Shown here: positions 43,001 to 50,487 of the stretch, piece after piece
Layout of the letters: each line of letters begins with the position of its first letter
How positions within the stretch are numbered: the first letter of the stretch is position 1
Position numbers and translations under genes: made by a program
DNA from: an uncultured Myxococcales bacterium
Lineage (GTDB): Bacteria > Myxococcota_A > Polyangia > Polyangiales > Polyangiaceae
DNA: 64,000 nt
NCBI GenBank assembly: GCA_937902985.1
Contig: CALFNG010000446.1
Span: 1 to 64,000, forward strand
Direction: 5' to 3'
The notes under the pieces: model-generated
Told to the model about the DNA's origin: nothing
Databases searched by the model: none
What the model saw: only the letters and a program-made list of their open reading frames with translations

Positions 43001-43356
43001 CGCCGGGCGATGACGACGAACGTCGCCGCATCGGCGGCGAGCAGCCGCGCGAGGACGCGCCGGCCGATCTCCCGCTGCTCGTGACCGATCGGGAGCGCCG
43101 AGGCGAGCTCGTACAGCGCGGCGCCTGCTGCGGCGGGCGCGAGCCAGTCGAGGTCGTCGGCGAGGCCTGCCTGGAGCGCGGCCCGCACGCCCGCGAGCAA
43201 CGCGTTCGGGTGAAGCCCCTCGAGCGGGCCGGGCCCGTCTTCGCTCGTGGCGCGCGCGAGAACCGCCATCGACTGCCGCCACGACGCCCGCCGATCGGCG
43301 CCGGTCAGGTTGTGCAGCTCGAGAAGGCCGCTCGCATAGAAAGTGGCGTCTCGCAC
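40024..43356 (-). CDS. Large scaffold protein with C-terminal Ser/Thr kinase
   Basis: 1110 residues. The first 800 are alpha-helical Ala/Leu/Arg repeats without a recognised family, possibly ARM/HEAT-like. The kinase domain sits at the C-terminus (about 820-1095): loop SAGAVGSVF, Lys858 in FALKV, catalytic HLDLKPSN (Asp958), DFG (from 976), and GAYGAPEVW in the activation segment. HRD has become HLD, so this is a non-RD kinase that may not need activation-loop phosphorylation. No transmembrane helix is seen. The kinase-last order is the reverse of the gene at 3202. The YkgJ-type gene follows within 7 bp. Confidence 0.85.
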   Translation of the reverse strand: MRDATFYASGLLELHNLTGADRRASWRQSMAVLARATSEDGPGPLEGLHPNALLAGVRAALQAGLADDLDWLAPAAAGAALYELASALPIGHEQREIGRRVLARLLAADAATFVVIARRMALGGGRGLGSPGTRARIALVAELPIGAGVIDGPLALALASRRALAREWIGEPSTGSLPARRLAARLIERAAVEAARRAAQGDDHSLRVFKGDTVAPSWVRLLADRESLVWRHAAVARGLIAPWVPALAKEIEDGLSPALSPTAWRRAAASMAAQIAVAPERGLELAQRALSQGLLDRDPAAAAAFLWGLPRAADSEPDAALELLDLVLAKAGADIGEAAIDLRVELGNSPATQRASARALALLAARPKSGRDDGAEAIAREVSHDLEKVDRDDEPVRVQIARALDAFATQGAKEAYARARDVLAAARGSVDALEAVSLEEDGAEGRVGSIARRTSLAVLRDLDTSLLEHDVLAHLLMLGGGEAARGIDETLDGLRDRMAEWILAREGLPLELSPAGTLVHPHPTLSLRRLRALLHLADGDVGDDESDPPRAARRRKRCMRIARALLDRVERGPPSAVRRTILAGLARSLDALVRVGVCDVIDAFLAVARHLVDPGELLTLAEAAMNPELVHLLERYAAFAKTVPLEPEAAIVAHDELAQNLVSEASSRSEALRSVLVRVGSALQAMTSAESLRALAPSGGNEPEVVLSLETALGSLAQLVVGARARLDPDGAPSNPPAASRPLTVAISRVLAGVDEALGAQVLASALDEVLAGVPRAIGKLVSQVAWQLTDLPKESRDSSVAPSLRVVETLPTWLPPRRTIGGFYVVRALSAGAVGSVFVATRVEDKGEAMTERFALKVPEYSASVARSLSEAEFLTMFRDEASALIALPQHPNLARFVTFDAGSKPKPILVMELVEGTTLEHVLEAGGVDTARVLQVLDDVLRGLEAMHSVGVGHLDLKPSNVVLRRDEQAVLVDFGLAGRHIRPGCATGAYGAPEVWGALAGRTDLTPTKSDVYAFGCVAFEALTSRVLFEAETEMAQIAKHVGHDGYPPPLKALARHAQFGPLTTLLASTLRQDPSNRPTAAAVRKELAKLAPALGRANWPLDAPRA

Positions 43357-43513
43357 CCAGCGTGCAGCGTAGCGGCTCGTTCGGCGAGTGGGAAACTACC
43401 CGGGGGCGGCGTTCGAGCCGGGCAAGCGCGGCTCGCCCGTGCTAATCGGGCGCACCGGTCGTCGTCACGATCCGCCGGACGTTCCGGCCGAAGTTCCGCC
43501 CCATGATCCGCCC

Positions 43514-45175
43514 ATGATTGTCCTCTCCAACGTCACGAAGCGCTACGGCGCGAAGATCCTCTTCGAGAACGTCAGCGTCCAGCTCGACCCTGGTAAACGC
43601 TACGGCGTGACGGGCGCGAACGGCGCGGGCAAGTCGACCTTGCTCGAGATGCTCGCGCGCCAAGAAGACTGGGACGCGGGGGCGATCGACATCCAGGCGT
43701 CGCTCAAGATCGGCGTCCTCGAGCAGAACCACTTCGCCTACGACGAGCAGCGAATCCTCGACGCCGTCATGGCCGGCAAGGCCGACCTCTGGGCGGCGAT
43801 GGTCGAGAAAGAGAAGCTCCTCGCGGGGGAGGTCGACGACGAGATCGGCGTCCGCCTCGGCGAGCTCGAGGGCGTCATCGCGGAGCACGACGGCTACATG
43901 GCCGAGGGCGAGGCCGCCGAGCTCCTGGTGGGGCTCGGCATTCCCGTCGAGAGGCACGGCGACTCGATGCGGTCGCTGTCGGCCGGGTACAAGCTGCGCG
44001 TCTTGATCGCGAAGGTCCTCTTCGGGCGGCCCGACGTGATGCTTCTCGACGAGCCGACGAACCATCTCGACCTCGAGTCGATCCAGTGGCTCTCGCGCTT
44101 CCTGGTCGAACAGCACAAGGGCACGCTGCTGGTCGTGTCGCACGATCGGCATTTCTTGAACTCTGTGGCCACCCACGTGGCCGACGTCGACTTCCGGACG
44201 ATCACGATCTACACGGGAAATTACGCCGAGTTCGTGGGCGCGAAATACGAGAACCAGCAGCGCGGCGAGGCCACGGCGCAGAGCGCGAAGAAGAAAATCG
44301 GCGAGCTGGAAGACTTCGTGCGTCGCTTCGGTTCGCACGCGTCGAAGAGCAAACAGGCCCAGAGCCGCCTGAAGCAGATCGAGAAGCTCGAGGAGGTCGT
44401 CGAGACCAAGGGGGCGAAGCGCTCCAGCCTCGTGCGGCCGTTCGTGCGGTTCGAGTTCGACAAGCCGAGCGGGCGCGACGTGCTCCGCATCGCCGGCGTC
44501 CGCAAGGCCTTCGCCGAGAAGGTGGTGCTCGATGGCGTCACCATGAACCTCAACCGGGGCGACCGCGTGGCCGTCATCGGGCGGAGCGGCATCGGAAAAT
44601 CGACGCTCCTGAAGCTCCTCGTCGGGGCGTATTCGCAGCTCGACAGCGAGACGAAGCCCTTCACGCTTTCCCCCGACGCGGGCGAAATCCGCTGGGGACA
44701 CGACGCCAGCGTCGGCTACTTCGCGCAGGACCACCACGAGTCGCTCGGCGAGACGGGCAAGGGAACCACCCCGTACGACTGGCTCTACCGGTTCGACACG
44801 CGCCGAACGAAGGAGGAGATCCGGGGGATCCTCGGGCGCCTGCTCTTCAGCGGCGACTCGGCGCTGAAGCCCACCGAAGCCCTCTCCGGCGGCGAAGCCG
44901 CGCGCCTGCTCCTCGCGAAGATCGTGCTCGGGCGGCACAACGCGCTGGTGCTCGACGAGCCGACCAACCACCTCGACATCGAGTCGATCGAGGGGGTCCT
45001 CGAAGGGCTCATCAAGTTCGAGGGAACCGTCATCTTCGTCAGCCACGACCACCACTTCGTCTCGCGTCTCGCCACGCGGATCATCGAGCTCCGGGACCGC
45101 CCGGCAGGCGACGCCCGGCCCGGCTGCGAGATGGTCGACTTCGGCGGCACCTACGACGAGTACTTGAACCGTTAG
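43514..45175 (+). CDS. ybiT: ABC-F ATPase, YbiT type
   Basis: 553 residues from ATG 43514. Two ABC cassettes: Walker A GANGAGKST and GRSGIGKST, signatures SLSAGYKLRV and LSGGEAARL, Walker B VMLLDEPTNHLD and ALVLDEPTNHLD. The linker between them is rich in Lys/Ser (FGSHASKSKQAQSRLKQIEK), as in the P-site tRNA interaction motif. The first line, MIVLSNVTKRYGAKILFENV, and the atypical first signature match E. coli YbiT best among ABC-F proteins. These act on ribosomes, resolving stalls. Downstream lies a long inverted-repeat element. Confidence 0.88.
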   Translation: MIVLSNVTKRYGAKILFENVSVQLDPGKRYGVTGANGAGKSTLLEMLARQEDWDAGAIDIQASLKIGVLEQNHFAYDEQRILDAVMAGKADLWAAMVEKEKLLAGEVDDEIGVRLGELEGVIAEHDGYMAEGEAAELLVGLGIPVERHGDSMRSLSAGYKLRVLIAKVLFGRPDVMLLDEPTNHLDLESIQWLSRFLVEQHKGTLLVVSHDRHFLNSVATHVADVDFRTITIYTGNYAEFVGAKYENQQRGEATAQSAKKKIGELEDFVRRFGSHASKSKQAQSRLKQIEKLEEVVETKGAKRSSLVRPFVRFEFDKPSGRDVLRIAGVRKAFAEKVVLDGVTMNLNRGDRVAVIGRSGIGKSTLLKLLVGAYSQLDSETKPFTLSPDAGEIRWGHDASVGYFAQDHHESLGETGKGTTPYDWLYRFDTRRTKEEIRGILGRLLFSGDSALKPTEALSGGEAARLLLAKIVLGRHNALVLDEPTNHLDIESIEGVLEGLIKFEGTVIFVSHDHHFVSRLATRIIELRDRPAGDARPGCEMVDFGGTYDEYLNR

Positions 45176-45180
45176 AGCCG

Positions 45181-45333
45181 GGAGATTGGCCGCGGAGGCG
45201 CAGAGGGCGCAAAGCAGAGAAGAGAGGGGGTTCGAGACGCTCGTGGGGCGCGTCTTCCGGCTCTCGCGCGCAAGTCGTTCGGTAACCCCCTCACTGCTCT
45301 GCGCCCTCTGCGCCTCTGCGGCGAATCTCTTTC
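45181..45333. repeat. MITE-like inverted-repeat element
   Basis: The left arm 45181-45232 and right arm 45284-45333 are near-perfect inverted copies of about 50 bp (core GCCGC-GAGGCGCAGAGGGCGCA), separated by about 51 bp. A 4-bp indel and a few substitutions separate the arms. As RNA it would fold into one long hairpin. It lies between two convergent genes, so it may serve as a bidirectional terminator. Single-arm relatives lie at 29621-29666 and 49043-49120. No target-site duplication was identified. Confidence 0.88.
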
Positions 45334-45350
45334 TCTCTCCCCGAGGGCGT

Positions 45351-46301
45351 TCAAATACCGGGCTCGGGGGCGTCGAGGTGGAGCTGGCCTGTACCCCACG
45401 ACCGGGCTTCCACGAGGGCGATCCCGGCGCGCTGCAGGATGTGCGTCACGGACTCGCCCGAGGGCGGGACCCAGAGGGCGCACCCCATCGAGACGGTGAC
45501 CCGCCGTTGCTCGTCGAGGTTCAGCTCGTCGACGTCCAGCGTGCTGAAGAAGCGCTTGGCGACGGCGCGGGCGGCCAACTCGTCGGCCCCGGGGAGGAGC
45601 ACGCCGAACTCGTCGCCCTCGAGGCGCGCGAGCACGTCGTATTCGCGCAGACACGTCTTCAACCGCGCGGCGACCCGCTCCAGGATCTGGTCGCCCACGG
45701 GGCGGCCGAAGTCGTCGTTGAGCGCGCCCATCCCGTCGATGTCGAGGCGAAGGATGGCGTAGCTGTCCCACGCGCGGGTGCTCCGCCCGTGCTCTCGCTC
45801 GAGCTCTTCACGAAACCGCCGGAAGTTCAGCAGCCCGGTGAGCGCGTCGTACGCCGTGAGCTCGACGATGCGCGCCTGTAGCTGCTTGCCGGTGCGCTCG
45901 GCGGCGCGCTCGCGCGTCACGTCGCTGACGAGAATGAGCCACGCCGGCGGCCGCGGGTCGCGATGGACCCGGACCGCCTTGCAGATCACGGTGCGAGGCC
46001 TGGGCCGGCGGACGTCGACCTCGACGATGGCGTTGGCGCCCGTTCGCGCGGCGTCGGACGACACCACCTCGAGCAGGGCGTCGGGCTCCTCGCAGGCCTG
46101 CGCGAAAGCGGCCAGGACCTCGTGGCGCATGCGACCGACATAGGCAGCCGGCTCCAGGCCGAAGATCTCGCCGGCGCGGCGGCCGATCATCCGGCACCGA
46201 CCCTCCGCGTCGAAGACGACCAATCCCTCGTCGGCCGACTCGAGCACCGCCAAGAACGTGGCCTGGAGAAAGCCCCCCCATTCGGGATCTTCCTTCGCCA
46301 T
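45351..46301 (-). CDS. PAS-GGDEF protein with altered active site
   Basis: 316 residues. A PAS domain (about 12-130: GLVVFDAEGRCRMIGRRAGE) is joined by a helix to a GGDEF domain (about 145-310: LTAYDALTGLLNFRRFREEL). The signature is EGDEF (228-232) instead of GGDEF. The c-di-GMP inhibitory site RxxD is present (REYD, 219-222). The metal-binding Asp of RLDIDG is kept, but the usual NDxxGHxxGD reads NDDFGRPVGD. Activity is therefore uncertain: weak cyclase, or a GTP/c-di-GMP sensor. No transmembrane helix. 70 bp upstream lie the PilT-like genes on the same strand. Confidence 0.87.
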   Translation of the reverse strand: MAKEDPEWGGFLQATFLAVLESADEGLVVFDAEGRCRMIGRRAGEIFGLEPAAYVGRMRHEVLAAFAQACEEPDALLEVVSSDAARTGANAIVEVDVRRPRPRTVICKAVRVHRDPRPPAWLILVSDVTRERAAERTGKQLQARIVELTAYDALTGLLNFRRFREELEREHGRSTRAWDSYAILRLDIDGMGALNDDFGRPVGDQILERVAARLKTCLREYDVLARLEGDEFGVLLPGADELAARAVAKRFFSTLDVDELNLDEQRRVTVSMGCALWVPPSGESVTHILQRAGIALVEARSWGTGQLHLDAPEPGI

Positions 46302-46371
46302 CAGGGATGCATCGTACTGGAAATTACACGAGATGGATCGGGCTCGCGGGCGCGATCCTCGCGACGGGGGC

Positions 46372-47448
46372 TCAGAGGGGCGCCATCTCGTTCTGCTTCA
46401 CGAGCTTGGCGAAGCTCTCCTTGTCGATCGCCTTCTCGAGCGCCGTCTCGGGGGCGATGAGCCCCTCCTTGACGTAGCGCTCGAGCGCCATGTCCATGGT
46501 CTGCATCCCGACGGCCTGCCCGCCCTGCATCATGCTCGGGATCTGGAAGGTCTTGTTCTCGCGGATCATCGACGCGAGCGCCGGGGATCCGATCAAGATC
46601 TCGTGGGCCGCGACGCGTCGCTTGCCATCGGCCGACCGGAGCAGCTGCTGGGCGACGATCCCGACGAGGCTCTCGGCCAGCATTCCCCGCACCTGTGGCT
46701 GCTCGTCGGACGGGAACGCGTTGACGATCCGGTCGATGGTCGCCGACGCGCTGTTCGTGTGGACCGTGGCGAAGACGAGGACGCCGAAGCTCGCCAGCTG
46801 GAGCGCTAGCTTCATGGTCTCGTTGGTACGAAGCTCGCCGATGAGAATGACGTTCGGGTCCTCCCGCCCGGCGCTCCGGATCGCGTGCGCGTAGCTCGCC
46901 GCGTGCGGGCCGATCTCGCGGTGCGTGATGCTCGCCTTCTGGGAAGTGTGCACGAACTCGACCGGGTCCTCGATCGTGAGCACGTGGCACGCACGGGAAC
47001 GGTTGATGTGATCGATCATCGCGGCGAGCGTCGTCGACTTGCCCGAACCAGTGGGTCCGGTCACGAGCACGAGTCCGGCGCGGCGCTCGGCGAGCTTCCG
47101 GATCGCCGCGGGGCAATTCAGGTCCTCGAGCGTCAGCACCTTGCTCGGGATCGTGCGGAAGACGGCCGCGAGCCCTGTCGTCTTGTAGAAGTAGTTGGCC
47201 CGGAACCGCGCCTTGGTGCCGTAGCCGTAGGCGAAGTCGAGGTCGAGGGTCTCGAGGATGGTGTTCTTCTGCTCGGGCAAGGTGATCCCGAAGAGGAGCT
47301 CGTCCATCTCGCCCGCGTCGATCGCGTCCTCGCGCATCGCGACCAGCTCGCCGCGCTGACGCATGAACGGCGGGTATCCGATGCCGAGATGGAGATCGCT
47401 CCCTCCGGCGGCGATCAACTGATCGAAGAGGGCGTCGATGCGGGCCAT
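46372..47448 (-). CDS. PilT-like twitching motility ATPase
   Basis: 358 residues. SDLHLGIGYPPFMRQRGEL is the PilT N-terminal signature. The motor domain has Walker A GPTGSGKST, the Asp box (TIEDPVEFVH), His box ATVHTNSASATIDRIVNAFP and Walker B VILIGELR. The C-terminal AIRxNIRxGK-like retraction motif is modified (MIRENKTFQIPSMM). Likely a pilus-retraction or accessory ATPase. It is separated by one base from a second PilT-like gene (TGAcATG), so both are one operon. Confidence 0.9.
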   Translation of the reverse strand: MARIDALFDQLIAAGGSDLHLGIGYPPFMRQRGELVAMREDAIDAGEMDELLFGITLPEQKNTILETLDLDFAYGYGTKARFRANYFYKTTGLAAVFRTIPSKVLTLEDLNCPAAIRKLAERRAGLVLVTGPTGSGKSTTLAAMIDHINRSRACHVLTIEDPVEFVHTSQKASITHREIGPHAASYAHAIRSAGREDPNVILIGELRTNETMKLALQLASFGVLVFATVHTNSASATIDRIVNAFPSDEQPQVRGMLAESLVGIVAQQLLRSADGKRRVAAHEILIGSPALASMIRENKTFQIPSMMQGGQAVGMQTMDMALERYVKEGLIAPETALEKAIDKESFAKLVKQNEMAPL

Positions 47449-47449
47449 G

Positions 47450-48982
47450 TCACGCGCCTCGCTTTCCGAAGAGCTGACCGGCCTTGCCGAGCAAGCCCAC
47501 GGCCTCTTTCTTCGCGGGTTCCGGGGGCCTGGGGGCAGCCGACTTGCCGGCGAGTATCTCCTCGAAGTCGTCGGGGTTCTCGGCGACCGCGAGGGCCGCG
47601 GCCGCCGTCGCCCGCCCGGTACGGACCAGATCGGCCAGCGCTTCGTCGAGCCGCAGGATGCCGAACCCCCGCCCGCGCTGCTGGAGGCTCGGGATCTGGA
47701 ACGTCTTGTTGTCGCGAATGAGGCTCCAGAGCGCGACCGAACCGGGCAAGAGCTCGGCGGCCGCCACCATGCCCTTGCCGTCGGCCGAGGAGATGAGGCG
47801 CTGCCCGACGATGAGGTGCAGGCCGCCCGCGAGGGTCATTCGCACCTGTTGCTGATCGCCGGGCGGGAAGAGATCGACGACGCGGTCGATGGTCTTCGCG
47901 CAGCTCGGCGTGTTCATCGTCCCGAGGACGAGGTGCCCCGTCTCGCTCGCAGCGAGGGCCATCCGGACGGTCTCGGTGTCGCGGAGCTCGCCCACGACGA
48001 TGACGTCCGGGTCTTCGCGGAGCGAGGCCTTGAGCGCGGCCCCGAACGAGCGCGTGTGAGTGCCCACCTCGCGCTGGCTGATCATCGCCTTCTTTCGCGG
48101 GTGTGCGTACTCCACCGGGTCTTCGACGGTGATGACGTGGCGGGCCGTCTCGCGGTTGATGATGTCGACGATGGCCGCCAGCGTGCTCGTCTTGCCGTGG
48201 CCGGTCGGGCCGGTCACGAGGACGAGGCCCTGATGGTGGTGGGTCGCCTTCTCGATCTCGGGGGGAAGGCCCAGCGACGCGAGCGTGGGGATCACCGCGG
48301 GGATGCACCGGAAGCAGGCCTTGAGGCCCGTCCGCTGGCGCGACACGTTCACGCGGAAACGACCGAGGACGCCGCGATCGAGGGCGAAGTCGCAAGACCC
48401 TTGCTCTGTCAACGTGGACCGCATCCGGTCGGGCACGATGGCCGCGATCATCTTCTCGACGGCGACCTCGTGGACGGGTGCGCCTCGCGGCAAGAGCTCG
48501 CCCGCGACACGCATCAGCACCGGCCGGCCGGCGACGACGTGCACGTCGCTCGCGTCGAGATCGCGTGCCGCGGCGAGGAGCCCCTCGAGACCGTCGGGTC
48601 GCGTGCCGCCCCCGGTCGCCGTCGGGCGGGCGGCGTCGGGCTTGTTCGCGGGAGCTCGCTCCGGAGCGGGCGACGTGTCGCGGACGATGACCGCGAAGCG
48701 CGCCTGGACGCGGCCCGAGAGCATGACCGCCTGGACCCCCACGGAGCCGACGCCGTCGATGCGCGTGGTCCAGTGCGCGGGGTTCCTCTCCAGATCCTTG
48801 ACGAGGTCTCCCCCGCCCCAGGCCGCGAGCATCTCGACGATCTGGCCCGTTGGTCGCGGCGCGTCGTCGACCGGCTCGTACTTGCTACCCACCTTGACGC
48901 AGGGGAGCCGATCGCTCGCGACCGCGAACTCGATGACGTCGGTTCGCGCCAGTTCGCGTAACATCTGGTCAAAGGTCTTCAT
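47450..48982 (-). CDS. Second PilT-like ATPase with N-terminal extension
   Basis: 510 residues from ATG 48982. An extra N-terminal module of about 150 residues (MKTFDQMLRELARTDVIEFA) reads like a degenerate PilZ- or PilT-N-like domain. It is followed by a complete PilT core: ASDVHVVAGRPVLMRVAGEL, Walker A GPTGHGKTS, TVEDPVEYAHPRKKAMISQR, GTMNTPSCAKTIDRVVDLFP (His box degenerate: T-M-N for T-x-H), VIVVGELRD. A short tail ends in KAGQLFGKRGA. The loss of the catalytic His-box histidine suggests altered ATP turnover. Probably partners the downstream PilT-like protein as a hetero-hexamer or regulator. Confidence 0.82.
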   Translation of the reverse strand: MKTFDQMLRELARTDVIEFAVASDRLPCVKVGSKYEPVDDAPRPTGQIVEMLAAWGGGDLVKDLERNPAHWTTRIDGVGSVGVQAVMLSGRVQARFAVIVRDTSPAPERAPANKPDAARPTATGGGTRPDGLEGLLAAARDLDASDVHVVAGRPVLMRVAGELLPRGAPVHEVAVEKMIAAIVPDRMRSTLTEQGSCDFALDRGVLGRFRVNVSRQRTGLKACFRCIPAVIPTLASLGLPPEIEKATHHHQGLVLVTGPTGHGKTSTLAAIVDIINRETARHVITVEDPVEYAHPRKKAMISQREVGTHTRSFGAALKASLREDPDVIVVGELRDTETVRMALAASETGHLVLGTMNTPSCAKTIDRVVDLFPPGDQQQVRMTLAGGLHLIVGQRLISSADGKGMVAAAELLPGSVALWSLIRDNKTFQIPSLQQRGRGFGILRLDEALADLVRTGRATAAAALAVAENPDDFEEILAGKSAAPRPPEPAKKEAVGLLGKAGQLFGKRGA

Positions 48983-49042
48983 GGCCGACCCTTCCACGGT
49001 ACAACGAATCACCGTGCCCGTGTCGGGGCCTCCGCCCGCGCT

Positions 49043-49120
49043 GACCTCTCGCGCGCGTCGCTCGGTACCCCCACCACTCACGGCTCTGCGCTCTCTGCGG
49101 CGAATCCCCTTGTCCTCTCA
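49043..49120 (-). repeat. Half copy of the GCAGAGGCGCAGAG element
   Basis: CTCTCGCGCGC, CTCGGTACCCCC and CTGCGCTCTCTGCGGCGAAT follow in the same order as the spacer and right arm of the 45181-45333 element, with small deletions. The left arm is absent. It lies between the PilT-like operon and enolase. Confidence 0.75.
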
Positions 49121-49138
49121 AATGAGCGGCATTCGGCC

Positions 49139-50422
49139 CTAGCTGCGCTTTCGAGTGAACGGGGCAGACCCGGCGTATACGGCGCTCTGTCCGAGCTCGA
49201 AGCCGATGCGAAGCAGCTGGTTGTACTTCGCCACACGGTCCGACCGTGAAAGCGAGCCCGTCTTGATCTGGCCGGCGTTCGTGGCGACGGCGAGGTCAGC
49301 GATGAACGAGTCCTCGGTCTCGCCCGACCTGTGACTGACGATCGACTTGTAGCCGTTCTCCGCCGCGACCCGCATGCAATCGAGGGTCTCGGTGAGCGAG
49401 CCGATCTGGTTCAGCTTGATGAGGATGGCGTTGGCCGTGCCGCCGGCGATGCCCCGGCGCAGGCGTTCGACGTTGGTCACGAAGAGGTCGTCGCCCACGA
49501 GCTGCACCCGGTCGCCGATTCGCTTGGTCGCCAGCTGCCAGCCGTCCCAGTCGTCTTCGGCGCAGCCGTCTTCGATCGAGATGATGGGGTACTTGCGAGA
49601 CAGCTCTTCGTAGATACCCACCAGCTCTTCGCGCGAGATGGCCTTCTTGTCGAACGTGTATTGGCCCGATTTTTTGTCGAAGAACTCGCTCGCCGCGCAG
49701 TCGAGCGCGATGCCCACGTCCTTGCCGGGCGCGTAGCCGGCTTCTTCGATCGCGCGCACGACCACCTGCACCGCGTCTTCGTTCGACTTGAGCTTCGGCG
49801 CGAAGCCGCCCTCGTCGCCCACGGCCACCGTGAGGCCCTGGTCTTTGAGGATCTTCTTCAGCGTGTGGAAGATCTCGGTCCCCGCCCGCAACGCTTCCTC
49901 GAAGGTCGGGAGGCCGAACGGGACGATCATGAACTCCTGGATCTCGAGGCCGTTGTCGGCGTGCATGCCGCCGTTCAAGATGTTCATGAGCGGCGTCGGC
50001 AGGACGCGCGCCTGGACACCCCCGAGGTAGCGCCACAAGGGCAGGCCGACCGCGTCGGCGGCGGCGCGCGCGACCGCGAGCGACACGCCGAGGATGGCGT
50101 TCGCGCCCATCTTGCTCTTGTTCGGCGTCCCGTCGGTATCGAGGAGCACGCGATCGACGGAGGACTGGTCGAGCGCGTCCATGCCCACGATCGACGGGCC
50201 GAGCGACTGATTCACGTTGTCGACGGCCTTCGAGACTCCACGACCGAGCCAGCGTTTCTTGTCGCCGTCGCGGAGTTCGAGCGCTTCGTGCTCGCCGGTC
50301 GACGCCCCGCTGGGCACCGCTGCGCGACCCTGGCCCGTGGCGGTCTGGACTTCGACTTCGACTGTGGGGTTCCCGCGCGAATCGAGGATGGCGCGGGCGA
50401 GGACGGCGCTGATCTCGCTCAT
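49139..50422 (-). CDS. eno: Enolase
   Basis: 427 residues from ATG 50422 ([20 protein letters not shown]), the standard enolase start. Full-length with [18 protein letters not shown], the active-site Glu/His region, [11 protein letters not shown], the metal Asp in [34 protein letters not shown], the catalytic Lys of [22 protein letters not shown] and [20 protein letters not shown]. Converts 2-phosphoglycerate to phosphoenolpyruvate in glycolysis. Single gene. Confidence 0.97.
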   Translation of the reverse strand: MSEISAVLARAILDSRGNPTVEVEVQTATGQGRAAVPSGASTGEHEALELRDGDKKRWLGRGVSKAVDNVNQSLGPSIVGMDALDQSSVDRVLLDTDGTPNKSKMGANAILGVSLAVARAAADAVGLPLWRYLGGVQARVLPTPLMNILNGGMHADNGLEIQEFMIVPFGLPTFEEALRAGTEIFHTLKKILKDQGLTVAVGDEGGFAPKLKSNEDAVQVVVRAIEEAGYAPGKDVGIALDCAASEFFDKKSGQYTFDKKAISREELVGIYEELSRKYPIISIEDGCAEDDWDGWQLATKRIGDRVQLVGDDLFVTNVERLRRGIAGGTANAILIKLNQIGSLTETLDCMRVAAENGYKSIVSHRSGETEDSFIADLAVATNAGQIKTGSLSRSDRVAKYNQLLRIGFELGQSAVYAGSAPFTRKRS

Positions 50423-50487
50423 TGTTCGCGCGTGTAGCACGGCGGGATTGGAGGAGCGAGACTCGGCGCGACCCGGCGCGCGCCGCC

